From assembly GCA_963971535.1 (NCBI GenBank), contig OZ020588.1, positions 119,468,005 through 119,532,004 of the forward strand: 64,000 nucleotides of DNA, in the 5' to 3' direction. A program made the translations under genes and the position numbers. Positions 24,101 through 33,524 of this stretch are shown one piece after another. This DNA comes from Notolepis coatsorum. Lineage: Eukaryota; Chordata; Actinopteri; Aulopiformes; Paralepididae. The notes under the pieces were generated by a model, which saw only the letters and a list, made by a program, of their open reading frames with translations, was not told the DNA's origin and made no database searches. How positions within the stretch are numbered: the first letter of the stretch is position 1; each line of letters starts with the position of its first letter.

Positions 24101-24392
24101 CCCTCTGGATCAATTGTTCTATCATCTGCGCCTGCAGGCGGTCCCACTCCGCTTCGCGCTGTGCATTGGCGGCGTCGCGCTGTGCATTGGCGCGGTCTCG
24201 TTCCGCCTCGCGCTGTGCATCGCGTTGCGCGTTGGTACGGTCTCGCTGAATGGTTTCTTCAGCCTGGAGGCGCCTCTCTTCCAGTCTGATGGTCATCGCT
24301 GCGTCAGCCTGGAGGCGACTCTCTTCTAGTCGGATGCGTTCTCGTTCCACTGCAGAGTGTTCGCGCTTGTGCTTGGAGGCGGTCACGCTCAC
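21132..24392 (-). CDS. BEL/Pao gag-protease fused to pol C-terminus (internally deleted)
   Basis: An uninterrupted frame of 1086 codons. In order: coiled-coil of ERDR/QRDA repeats (about 1-95), three 21-residue YTGPSQ..EPVYVAEPPPRP repeats (about 120-185), DUF1759-like gag capsid (about 290-450), and zinc-knuckle-like CCHC motifs CQYCENEHWLSQC, CFRCERSHMAAEC, CPDCRSRHGDPQC and CTYCDGGHWLAQC. Next is an aspartic protease of the Pao type with AVLDDGSEKTLL and a later LLIGSDHADLL. Reverse transcriptase, RNase H and the integrase core are entirely missing. The frame passes into TPNDFLMERP and the DUF5641-like end of BEL pol (RRMWRHSQA, LPRAMWPAGRV, RPVARLIELP) and stops at 21,132. The first codon is GTG; coding similarity (SEADQRLAQAF, ERDRIQGERDRLQAQAR) continues upstream in another frame to about 24,480, so a frameshift near 24,370 removed the natural start. 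Gag would assemble particles; the protease would cleave Gag. Confidence 0.88.
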   Translation of the reverse strand: MSVTASKHKREHSAVERERIRLEESRLQADAAMTIRLEERRLQAEETIQRDRTNAQRDAQREAERDRANAQRDAANAQREAEWDRLQAQMIEQLIQRATPHSSTRSSRRSSRHGSRAPSPPRHIYTGPSQQEEPVYVAEPPPRPAYTGPSQQEEPVYVAEPPPRPVYTGPSQREDPAYVAEKLTRRLQDLAEEEEGYQAHQHEPILDQEAQYSPDPSPGPLRYEPPTQTKVEFNTQSAPRSSTWGPGLWYPPSTNPRPHVRGDSPRRPLPLRSSVSQPSMASYLGAPTFPDFTREDRAQYTELRMCLETMMSDVHDESYKYAILLKHLKVPRAHNIALAHSNSSTPYSAALVALDARYGRIWDYVIQEIREIDRLPPAKDNRALDDLSIKVQSLVGMLGSQKEKGRHELYANSNVERILEKLPPARQERFRRQRDHSDPNGPEPSLLDLADFLAREVSSLRLDTFVWSGSDPRDGPRRFNDNRRAVTVMHQAEVEPRQTSHNTHVKEKWKAVCQYCENEHWLSQCDTFKRLTADEVSQWIKANRRCFRCERSHMAAECRLKKRWSKCDGAHLEVLHDSNKRPPGQQSRPVTVMYQAEAVSPQTSPETTPWCPDCRSRHGDPQCHPYYPESAPPPPSYNSPAREEWEIVCTYCDGGHWLAQCNEYKTLNPVQIDQWREADQAGAAHHASLCGAHQRRLAKQGNRPTGVLHIDPKHSGTPRVLIKVVRVLLSYEDKVMDTYAVLDDGSEKTLLLASAAAQLGLRGAKETMTIRTIQRDLKTITGKNVSFKIAAVGQPEKRYSITKAFTGHDIGLSSYNYPIPQLMAKYEHLRRLPIPLIDGATPTLLIGSDHADLLVPIEAAHIGPKGCPVAVQTRLGWTLQGPLYGLDSQPTSTRCLHTKVSDTGHSLVQPVERLLTLDEKPVREPWAQEEGVPNSTPLSCAPSDVADLEPSTPNDFLMERPAPPQTGYRPNKRNRRRMWRHSQAQINQSQARFLLSSLPSLPARQKRVKDRDNLKVDTVVMIIDQSLPRAMWPAGRVSKVITGADGKVRAAEVIVQGRTYTRPVARLIELPRLPDSPDDDHDPLTL
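23851..24036. repeat. 63-bp in-frame minisatellite in BEL gag
   Basis: TCGGCGACGTAG starts units at 23,851, 23,914 and 23,977, a period of 63 bp. Each encodes 21 residues containing YVAEPPPRP and YTGPSQ. The period is a multiple of three, so the gag frame is kept. Confidence 0.93.
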
Positions 24393-24561
24393 CCTGGATA
24401 CGATCTCTTTCGGTTGAAGCTGTCAGCGTGGCGATGAAGGCTTGCGCCAGTCTCTGGTCGGCCTCGCTGGGGGATGACACATGAATCTAAGCGGACACAG
24501 TGATGTAAATGTTCCAAGCGCACAATCTATGCCGGTACATTACTTCTGAATGCAAGGAGAC

Positions 24562-24729
<168 letters not shown>

Positions 24730-24887
24730 TGAAACATGATGGTGGTTAGAGTAGACTGCAACCATTACATAACATGGTTCAGGGTTGCTACATGTGGCAG
24801 TTCTGTTGTATGTATGAGGTACAGACCTATTGTATGTTCCTCCCCACACCCATCCCCCTGCTGGGATCCACATGCGTACTGAATATT

Positions 24888-25030
24888 ATGTATGTATGTA
24901 TGTATGTATGTATGTATGTATGTATGTATGTATGTATGTATGTATGTATGTATGTATGTATGTATGTATGTATGTATGTATGTATGTATCTATGTATGTA
25001 TCTATGTATGTATCTATGTATGTATGTATC
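24888..25030. repeat. (ATGT)n microsatellite
   Basis: ATGT tetramers, with a higher-order ATCTATGT pattern in the last 50 bp. Confidence 0.98.
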
Positions 25031-25045
25031 AGTGGAGGTTATTGC

Positions 25046-25082
25046 ATTACTACTAGTGAGGCAGTGCTTCACTAGTAATATA
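25046..25082. repeat. Short inverted repeat
   Basis: ATTACTACTAGTGAG pairs with CTTCACTAGTAATAT around a GCAGTG loop, with two mismatches. Possibly an end fragment of a foldback element. Confidence 0.6.
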
Positions 25083-25089
25083 CAGAAAG

Positions 25090-25930
25090 AGTAATATACA
25101 AACAAAAATTTTAAATTAAAATATTATTATTAACACATTAACTGCCACGCAGTTTGCCCCTCTCATGCCCATCTTTGCCACCACTCTAAGCCTATGGAGA
25201 TGTTCACCTTCTTTGCAGGGCTATAACCTTTTAAATTGTATTGCTAAATTGACATTACTATGGCTCATTCAACATCGATTATCTATCGTTCAGGATATAG
25301 CAACGTTATACTTTTTCATTCAAACATTCATACGAAAATACCATCTAGAATATAAGTATGGTTTTACCGTTTTCTGCAGTAATTCCTAGAATGCTAGTTA
25401 TAGGCCTAAACGCATATATAGATTATCGATTGTCGTTTATTGCCGATACACGCTATATAAAAAAATTCAACTGTATACGATCCTAAACGTTATGACTCAT
25501 CATGCGCGGATGAACGGGGGGGGGGTCGTTTATAATTCCGCGATCGTCAGTAAATGCTTTATGTAGTATGGGTTGATTTATTGATCAGATGGTTTGTAAA
25601 TAAAGAAATGTACAATTGCCTTGAAAATAACGTTACTGTCCTCTTACCGTTCGCCGATGAGACTGGAGGAAAAATATCCCACTTATTTGACGTCGATCGA
25701 CTAGATCCATTTCCGGTTTGTATGGCGCAATAAACGCCCAAATCATATCGATTATTGAGTTATGGCAGCGATCCATATACACGGATGTGTGTCTAGAGTC
25801 CCGCAACAATATGTGACTGCCGGACGGATTTCCCAGATGCACCGAGATCACCAGATCCATTTCCGGTTGTAACTCGCCCGATCATCCACCAGGCGGCGGT
25901 ATTGAAGCGTTGCACTGTTGTGCAGGCTCC
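25090..25930. other. No recognisable gene
   Basis: AT-rich sequence. A piggyBac-like start (TTAACTGCCACGCAG near 25,138) is not matched by a right end. CAGATCCATTTCCGG-like phrases at 25,703 and 25,852 suggest a small duplication. No ORF shows family features. Confidence 0.35.
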
Positions 25931-25932
25931 CT

Positions 25933-26125
25933 GGTTAGGTGTGCCGTCACGCGTCACCTAATATGTTTTCATCTGTCTGGTCAGGTGTGCCATCACCGAA
26001 TATGTAATTTTTTGCATCTGTGTCTGGTCAGGTGCGCCGTCACCAAATATGTAATTTTTTGCATCTGTGTCTGGTCAGGTGCGCCGTCACCTAATGTTAA
26101 TATGTTTTCATCTGTGTCCACTGAC
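25933..26125. repeat. 47-bp minisatellite, about four copies
   Basis: GGTCAGGTGYGCCRTCACC begins units at 25,933, 25,979, 26,026 and 26,073 (periods 46, 47 and 47). Each contains AATATGT and TTTTGCATCTGTGTCT. Confidence 0.92.
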
Positions 26126-26174
26126 CACCGACACACAGTTTTAAAAATATAATTTAACATATAATATAATAATT

Positions 26175-26424
<250 letters not shown>

Positions 26425-26643
26425 CATGCGCGCGCGTGCGTGCTTGTACATCTTGTTTGGATGTCTATTTGTCCAGACATTGCCTCAGGCAGTATTCCTG
26501 TGATATTCCCACACTGTATAATTACCAGGATAGTGTTCTATCCTGGAATCTGGAAAATGTCACATTTGAAAAACATGTGGATGCTGAGCATTTTATTGCC
26601 ATCATTCAAACTGAGTAAGAGAGAGAGAGTGACTGGGAGAGAA

Positions 26644-26698
26644 AGTGGGTGTGGGTGTGGGTGTGTGGATGTGGGTGTGTGGGTGTGGGTGTGTGGTT
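26644..26698. repeat. (GTGGGT)n G-rich short repeat
   Basis: GTGGGTGTGGGTGTG-type hexamers on the plus strand. The regularly spaced GGG triplets could form a G-quadruplex; that is inference. Confidence 0.85.
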
Positions 26699-26774
26699 TT
26701 TATTATTATTTTCTTTTTTTAAGGTAGCATTCTGGATTTTACATAGTCCATGCCATCGGCATATTTAGACCACT

Positions 26775-26800
26775 ATCAGTAGGGCACGTGCCCTACTGAT
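26775..26800. repeat. Perfect 26-bp palindrome
   Basis: The arm ATCAGTAGGGCAC and its exact complement meet at CACGTG in the centre with no spacer. GCCCCACTGAT follows at about 26,811 as a third, imperfect half-site. Confidence 0.95.
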
Positions 26801-27134
26801 GATCATCTGTGCCCCACTGATACAAAAATAAAAAAAAATAAAAAAGATTTTTTTTTTTTTTTTTTTTTACAAATGTTTTTTATTTTCCCTTTTTTAACAT
26901 GATCAAATGATCATTTAACATGATCAAATAATTATTATAATATTTTTTACTTCACTTTGAAATATTATAGTGAAATATTTTGCACTGCATTTATCTTGTT
27001 GAAATCCTCTAACAGGCTCTTTTTTGACTGGTTTGCACACCAATAATACAGTGCAATAATAGAATAGTAGAATAGATAGTAAAATTATGCAATAGAATGG
27101 CCAGAGTAAAATAGTGCTACAGTACAATCAACAG

Positions 27135-27672
27135 CGGGGTGTATTAGAAGGCTATGGTGAAGAGGTATGTTTTTAGCTTATTTCTGAAAATATTAAGAGA
27201 TCTAGCTTCCCTAATGTCCATAGGTAGTGTGTTCCATAACTTTGGTGCATAGTTAGCAAAGGCTGCATCCCTGATTTTCTTTAGACTGTGGCTTGGAACC
27301 TTCAATAGACCAGTAGTAGATGATCGCAATGTTTATACTTTGTATATAAGGAGGAGGACCTTGAAATCAATTCTAAATGTTACCAGAAGCCAGTGTAGGT
27401 TACTTACTTGTAACTTCGGGTTTGATCCAAGGAGTAAGTTGCCCCATATTGCTCTGTAACATTTCTCTTTTTGTTATAGGACCGACTAGTAGGATTTCAG
27501 TTTTGCCCTCATTTAATTTTAGGAAGTTGTTCGTCATCCATTTGTTTATTGCTAAGAGACAGGCGGAAATGGAGTTTATAGCTGTGTGATCATTTGGTTC
27601 AACGGAGATGTACAATTGTGTGTCATCTGCGTAACTATGGAAACATACACTGTGCTTTCTAATGATGTCTCC
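27135..27672 (-). pseudogene. L2/CR1-type LINE reverse-transcriptase remnant
   Basis: Reading leftward from about 27,672: HSYADDTQLYIS carries the catalytic YADD box, followed by INKWMTNNFLKLNEGKTEILLVGP (the post-palm helix of L2-like RTs). An internal deletion of roughly 100 codons comes next. The C-terminal block then appears: AFANYAPKLWNTLP, ARSLNIFRNKLKTYLF. The two pieces are in different frames. The N-terminal RT and endonuclease are absent. Confidence 0.82.
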
Positions 27673-27719
27673 TCAATGTTCAATGTTCAATGCAATGTTC
27701 AATGCAATGTTCAATGCAA

Positions 27720-29345
27720 GTAAAGCACTTTAACCTTTAAGTATGACTAAATGCTTTCTTGACTATATATATAGTAACTGTTCCAAAATGCATAGATTTC
27801 TATGTATTTTAGGGGTTTGGGTGGCTAGCTCTTTTTAATATAAATGTCAGATTGTTTTATTTATTTCATAGATTTCTATGCATTTCAGGAGTTTGGGGGG
27901 CTGGCTCCCCAAAATAATTAAATAACATAACCCTAACCGAACCCTAAAACCGAAATAAAGTTAAAAAAAAATAGTTACAAAATCCACCCATTTTCACCCA
28001 CAAACCGGCAAAAACCAGCCAAATTTTTTTAGGAGTTCATTTTTTCCTTCTGCCGATTACAAATGAAGTCTCTGAAAAACAATCTGAACAGTAATTTGAA
28101 AAGAGAACAGGAGAAGCTTACTTATCGACTAGAATACACTTCTGGAGCAAAAGGAAAATGTTGAGAAATCTCAACTCAGACAATGACAAAGCAGGCCATT
28201 AAATCAGCAATGGCAGTGCACAAATAGGCCTCCCCTCAACAGCGACGCCGTCCCAACGGGTATGCTGAAAACAGGCCGGTAGGGAAGGATGATAATGAAT
28301 TAATTCATTATAGCCGACAACGGGTACGATCTCACTGGAGAAAAACCGCGATGACAACCTAACAGGCAACATTCACGAATACAGGAGCTGTAAAAGTCAC
28401 CATGAGCAAAGACTCACTGAAAGAGTGACCACAGAGAAGGGGAGGTGAAGAGAGTGAACCACAGAAATTGAAATGGGCGTTGAGGACACTATCAACACCG
28501 AATAATGACATCTCCAGACTCATAGCTCTGGACTAATAATGCACCAGACAAAGTGAATAAAAATTCAAAGATCTTGTGGGACGTAAAATGCAAAAAGCCA
28601 ACCCAAACTGGCTAACTAGAATCATATTGACTGAAAATGTTTAATGGCAGGAGAGAAAAAGAAATACACAACAAACAGAGAGTAAGGCCACTTGAGATTT
28701 GACACACAAGTGAAGAAACATGACACAGTGATAATTTAATGGAATAAAACAAATCAAGGATATTTGTCACGGACCCCGTTTGTCTGGCGGGAGCTGATTG
28801 AAGGGGTACACAGGATTAAAAGAGAGGTAAGTACAACGATGGTGAAATAATAGAAAAATAGGAAATATAAACTCACTTAAATAAAAAGCACAATAGACAT
28901 AGTATACAATTCAAAATAACATAGAATTAGTAATAGGCCAGGTCTGTGCAACTGAGCTGAGGTAATCAAAGAGACACTAGAATACAATAATCAGAACAAA
29001 ATAACACTACAGTGGGAGTCAGCGTCCAGGATGGGTGTGTTAATAGATGGACCATGTATTGTTGAAGACGTGTACAATACATTTTAGAAAAAATAAGTAG
29101 GAAATAAGAACGTTAAATCAGAAACTACTCTATAAGCAAATGGACAAATTAAAGTAATTTTAAGTGTATGGAGAAATAACAAAATATAGATTAATTAGCA
29201 AAAGAAATAGTTAAAGTGGGCCAAATTCTTAGACCGTATGTTGTTGGATAAGAGAAACAATCTGGAATAAAAAGTGAAATTATAAAACGAAATATTTAAG
29301 AAAGGAAAAACAAATTAAGGAAAAGCACAGACAAGGTTAAATCAG
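27720..29345. other. No recognisable gene
   Basis: CATAGATTTCTATG recurs at 27,791 and 27,867 (76 bp apart) with similar flanks, an old tandem duplication. The rest is AT-rich without conserved ORFs or matched TE ends. The phrase GTCACGGACCCCGTTTG near 28,768 resembles an element boundary, but no partner was found. Confidence 0.35.
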
Positions 29346-29499
29346 AATATGAAATTCTCTGTACTATAGTTAGTTAAGTATTGTTTTTATGAACATAGAA
29401 TGAGAGTAGATAGAGTAGGGAAATATGAAATTATCTGTACTATAGTTAGTTAAGTATTGTTTTTATGAACATAGAGTGAGAGTAGATAGAATAGGGAAC
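29346..29499. repeat. 76-bp tandem duplication
   Basis: AATATGAAATTCTCTGTAC starts at 29,346 and again, with one change, at 29,422. Both copies run to GAGAGTAGATAGA. Confidence 0.92.
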
Positions 29500-29748
29500 A
29501 ACTAACATGGCCAAGGAGTCTCTACAAGTTATGGGTCCACAAGGAGACTACACAGAGCCGAGAGAAGGCGATCCACCCAGAAGCCAACCATGCACAGAGG
29601 TTCAATGAGCCAGCAAGCCAGCATGAGATGACAAAAGAGTGTCGAGAGAGGTGGCGCCATATACCACATCACATCAGAAGCTCTGGGGGCCGAGACAACA
29701 CCAGGGGCCACAGGAGGTGATCCGTGAAACACTGGTACGAACGTATAG

Positions 29749-30552
29749 GTGAAAAAATCACCCCTTGTGACTCCGGGCACCACTGCAGGAGGGCGCCAGA
29801 CGACGGATGACAGCAAAGAGGCTGTCATTGGGAGCAGCCCTCAGCCAGAAGGACCGTCATCGGAGGACAACGATGGAGATCGAGGGGGCGGAAGAGAGGA
29901 GACACCTGACGAGGGCTTCACTGCATTGGAATTTGACGACGTCGGGGTGCAGGTACAGCAAGAAGAAAAGAAAAAAGAAAAAAAAAGAAAACCGGTACTG
30001 ACATTCCAAAGCACCGGTCAGGGTCCAACAATGGGGTACCACATCACCACATCGGTACCACATCACAGCTCGTACCAAGGGTCCACGGAGGAAGCCCAGC
30101 TGTCACGGATTGAGAGCTCCGGCAAACACACTAACCAGGCTGAGAAACCAAGGAGATCCATCACTGAGGCCAACACCAGAGGCTGTGGTTGGGAGCTAAG
30201 GAGACCCAAAAGCCAGGCTCTCTACAGGAAAAGGCCAGCCTACTCATCTGACCGGCTCCGGTTGTCAGCTAAGGGGTTCTTTCTCCAACGTCTGTCTGGC
30301 CTGCTGTCATCACGTCAGGATCCACTCCTCCCAACCAACAGGCTGCCATCCGACAGGGGTTCCGAGCCCTGCCCAAAACATCAGGCTGGCATCAGACAGA
30401 GGCACCGAACTTCTCCCACCTGCCCGCCGGTCAATGAATGCCAGGCCAACTCCAGGGGAGGGGACACCTCTGCTGCCAACGGATGGGGGTGCCACACCCC
30501 TACCAAACGCCAGGCCGATCACAAGGGGGGGAACGCCTCTCTTGAGCAGTAG
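29749..30552 (+). CDS. Unrecognised 267-codon ORF
   Basis: An ATG-started frame with no family match that I recognise. The first 80 residues are acidic (SSEDNDGDRGGG, TPDEGF), followed by a lysine/glutamate run (QQEEKKKEKKRK) that could be a nuclear-localisation-like patch. The remainder is Ser/Arg/Gly/Pro-rich and low in hydrophobic residues, with loosely repeated CQANS/RQADH-like phrases near the end. There is no signal peptide or membrane segment. G+C is higher than in the AT-rich flanks. Directly downstream, GGTCATACTGGCGACCTCTG occurs twice (about 30,616 and 30,686). It may be a chance frame in a GC-rich repeat or a gag-like protein of an unknown element. Confidence 0.3.
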   Translation: MKKSPLVTPGTTAGGRQTTDDSKEAVIGSSPQPEGPSSEDNDGDRGGGREETPDEGFTALEFDDVGVQVQQEEKKKEKKRKPVLTFQSTGQGPTMGYHITTSVPHHSSYQGSTEEAQLSRIESSGKHTNQAEKPRRSITEANTRGCGWELRRPKSQALYRKRPAYSSDRLRLSAKGFFLQRLSGLLSSRQDPLLPTNRLPSDRGSEPCPKHQAGIRQRHRTSPTCPPVNECQANSRGGDTSAANGWGCHTPTKRQADHKGGNASLEQ

Positions 30553-30559
30553 GCCCAAC

Positions 30560-32420
30560 ACAACAGGGGCAACGCTCTCACCAGGATGAGAAGAAAAGAG
30601 GAGGGGGGCGTGGAGGTCATACTGGCGACCTCTGACCCCGTCCTCCCTGAAAAGAACAGAGGAAAGGGGAGTGGGGGTCATACTGGCGACCTCTGATCCC
30701 GTCCTCCCTGTTAAAAAATTTAAAATAAAAACAGTCGGAATCTGTGGATCCTGGTGCTCCCTGTTAAAGCCAGTGGAAAATCAATTAGATCCTGGTAGTA
30801 GCTTCTGAAATATCAGAAGGGAGTTAACAAGTGTCCAAGAGAGGAGGACGTTTGTGGGCCATGAGCAGTGCACAGTGTGCAATTTATTTTGATTTACGAT
30901 GTTTGATTGCCTTGCATGGCGAAACACAATGTAAGAGAAACAAAATACTATATTTCTCTTAAAGAGAGGAGATGGACAGATGGACTACAAACACTACAAA
31001 ATGAACGACAGATGACCAGCAAGACCAGATCGTGGAAGAAGACCAACGACAGAGATCGACCACAATTTTATTTTTTTTATTTTTACAAATTCAATTCTAT
31101 GACAAATGGACTATAATTAATTTACTAACTCCTTGGATTATTATTTCTTGTATTAATAATGTTAACATTATTTCTTTATTTCTTTTCTTTATTATCTTTT
31201 CCAATATTATTCTTACTATTATTAACTTGATCGGTAGTTCCTTCTTTTAATTTTTATTATTATTATTATTTCTGTTATTATGAATTTTATAAATTACTCT
31301 TCTGATTAATATTAATTTTCATTTAAAAAATGTCTAGGAAAACTGAATATAAATGTTATCTTACTATTGATAGGTTACATACATTGAAAGATATTAATGG
31401 TTTAATTTAGTTAAGCTAAATATAGGAATAACTTAAAAATAACGGTAACCAATATGGACAAATGCAAATTAGGATATGAGATTATTTAAAACATAAGAAA
31501 TTCTGTTTGTGTAAATCCCATTGAGGAATTTACAAAAGAGGAATGAAGTAACAATTAATTCCTTTTCCTTCCCAGCCCTTCCCAGAGACAGTCGCATTTC
31601 TCTCCTCTCCCCAGGCTCCTCAAGGCCGTACCTACCGCCGCCTCTACTGCTCCATGGAGCCCGACGCTGCTATGCTCTGCTTCGTGCCGGTTGCCGGACT
31701 ATACTCAAATCAACTCTAAATGGATCTAATCAGTGGATTGCATATTTTCTTCAAGAAGCAGAATAAGGCTAACCCTCTCTGCTTATTGGGACATCATAAT
31801 CGGGCTACCAACTTGAAGACGTGGTCATTTTTGGATTATCGAAGCTTTTGGACTGCAATAAGAAGATTTTGGATCTGTTTACTGCGCACAGGACCTACCA
31901 AAATGAACTGATTAAGACACTTGGACACTTGGACTAATAATGCATTCAGTCATTTGGACGGAGTTGTTAAAACTCACTCCACTCAAATCAATAGAGTTAT
32001 ATTTCACTCTATTCAAATCAAATTTAAAGTGACGTGGCTGGGATAAATGTGCCAGTCACTCAGCCAAAACAAATTCCTGGACCAAGGTCGAACCAGAGAG
32101 CTGCTGGAGTCGAAGGCCCTCTGGGAGATAAGAGTGGCAAGCGGCTTCCCCCCACTCCCAATCCCTACCCAATCCCCCCTCCCGCGTGTACGCCTGGCGC
32201 CTATGACGGCAGCCAACTAGTACGCGTGCTGGAGGGGGGGGCCTAAGACTGTTTCATCACCAAAGTCCTATCCCCCAGTCCATGCCCCCTCCCTCTGGAC
32301 AATCTTTTCCGCCCTCCCTCCCGCCACCTGGCGCGACGACACTTTTTTTCAGACACTTTGTTGTTGTTGCAGCCGACTATCGCATATGGCATCTCAGGCA
32401 TTCTGTAGATGACATGTGTC
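30560..32420. other. No recognisable gene
   Basis: It starts with a roughly 70-bp tandem duplication (GGTCATACTGGCGACCTCTG twice between 30,616 and 30,705). Very AT-rich DNA follows (about 31,060-31,500), then a more GC-balanced stretch without conserved ORFs. No TE ends could be paired. Confidence 0.35.
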
Positions 32421-32429
32421 AACAAATGT

Positions 32430-32595
32430 ACATGTCTGTGTGAATTTATGTTGTGCCGTTGTTACTGTAAAAATTTAATGATTGTGATATGTTGTTATTA
32501 ATGAGAAGATGAGCTGTATGTGTGTGTCACTGGAATTTCCCCAAGGGGATTAATAAAGGAATATCTTATCTTATCTTATCTTATCTTATCTTATA
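32430..32595 (+). repeat. Retroposon 3' end with (TATCT)n tail
   Basis: TTTCCCCAAGGGGATTAATAAAGG precedes eight or so TATCT pentamers. This is the usual 3' end of a fish LINE or LINE-dependent SINE: a short stem, AATAAA and a short tandem tail. The upstream body is not identifiable. Confidence 0.65.
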
Positions 32596-32636
32596 TGGCC
32601 AATCAAGTTAAGATTAAGTTCAAACTAGCTAGATAA

Positions 32637-32825
32637 GGGGCGCCCTCGTGGCGCATACCATAGTGCCTCGCACACCTACGCGGCCGACCCGGGTTCGATC
32701 CCAGCTCCCGTTGTTATTTGTCGCATGTCCTCCCCACCTCTCCTCCCGTTCGCCCTCTCCTCTGTCGGTCCTGCGTGACCAATAAAGCTGTAAAAATGCT
32801 AAAAAATAATAAATAAAGAAAGAAA
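32637..32825 (+). mobile_element. tRNA-derived SINE with 15-bp target duplication
   Basis: It begins GGGGCGCCCTCGTGGCGCAT and is flanked by AAACTAGCTAGATAA at 32,622-32,636 and 32,826-32,840, a perfect 15-bp duplication. Pol III signals are visible: A-box-like TGGCGCATACCATAG and B box GGGTTCGATCC about 45 bp later. The 3' end has AATAAAGCTG and A-rich sequence. A second copy lies inverted at 58,428-58,614, also with its own duplication. Confidence 0.93.
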
Positions 32826-32840
32826 AAACTAGCTAGATAA

Positions 32841-33520
32841 ATTATATTAACCCTTTTCTCGTAAGGCGTCTTTGAGATCAATATTTCAAAAATCTGTGAT
32901 GGCAATCATATTTCACCCACGGAGACTTGAGACTTGCTGTTGATCTCCTCTCAACTCTCCAACGGTTCAAGACCGCCATCTGGTGGCCGATCGGCGAATC
33001 ACCAAAACTGGAAGTGACGCGCCGGAAGTGGTGCTCACCCATATTTCATCCGGCCACTCGCTATCGCTAGCGGGACTCCAGCTCGACACACTGGATAGCG
33101 ATCCGTTGCCAATAACTCGATAAACAACATGATTTGGACGTATATAGCATTATACAACCTGGACATGGATCGCATATATCAACATCCCATAATAGCGAAC
33201 TTTCTGCTCGACGCTGATCGCCCAACGCTACGAGGAAGCTGCGGTGAGTTTCAGCGTGTTTGATTATTATTAAACGTATAATCTGCTCTGATATATATAT
33301 ATCGCCCATACTAAATAAATTATTTAACGTCGACCACGGACTTATATTATATTATTATTTATGTCCACATGAACAGAAGTACAAGGAAGCCTCATACAAA
33401 GGACATAAACACTGCCAGTGCAGTCAGAAAGTATGAAAGAACAGCCAGTTACAAAGTGCATGGACGGCAGAATGCTGTTACATACAGTATGGCTGAACTA
33501 CTTGTCAGACACATCGGACA
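32841..33520. other. No recognisable gene
   Basis: It contains TTAACCCTTTTCTCG near 32,849, like a piggyBac end without a partner. Around 32,975-33,250 phrases such as CGGCCACTCGCTATCGCTAG and GATAGCGATCCG recall the 25.7-kb region. No ORF has recognisable features. Confidence 0.3.
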
Positions 33521-33524
33521 GGAA

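Noticed and set aside
21132-24392. Exogenous or endogenous virus
   Set aside because: Gag, protease and the DUF5641-like end fit BEL/Pao retrotransposons; there is no envelope gene. No other virus-like gene was recognised in the window.
32637-32825. Functional tRNA gene
   Set aside because: A and B boxes are present but no cloverleaf can be drawn, and a retroposon tail plus target duplication identify a SINE. The same goes for 14,960-15,139 and 58,428-58,614.
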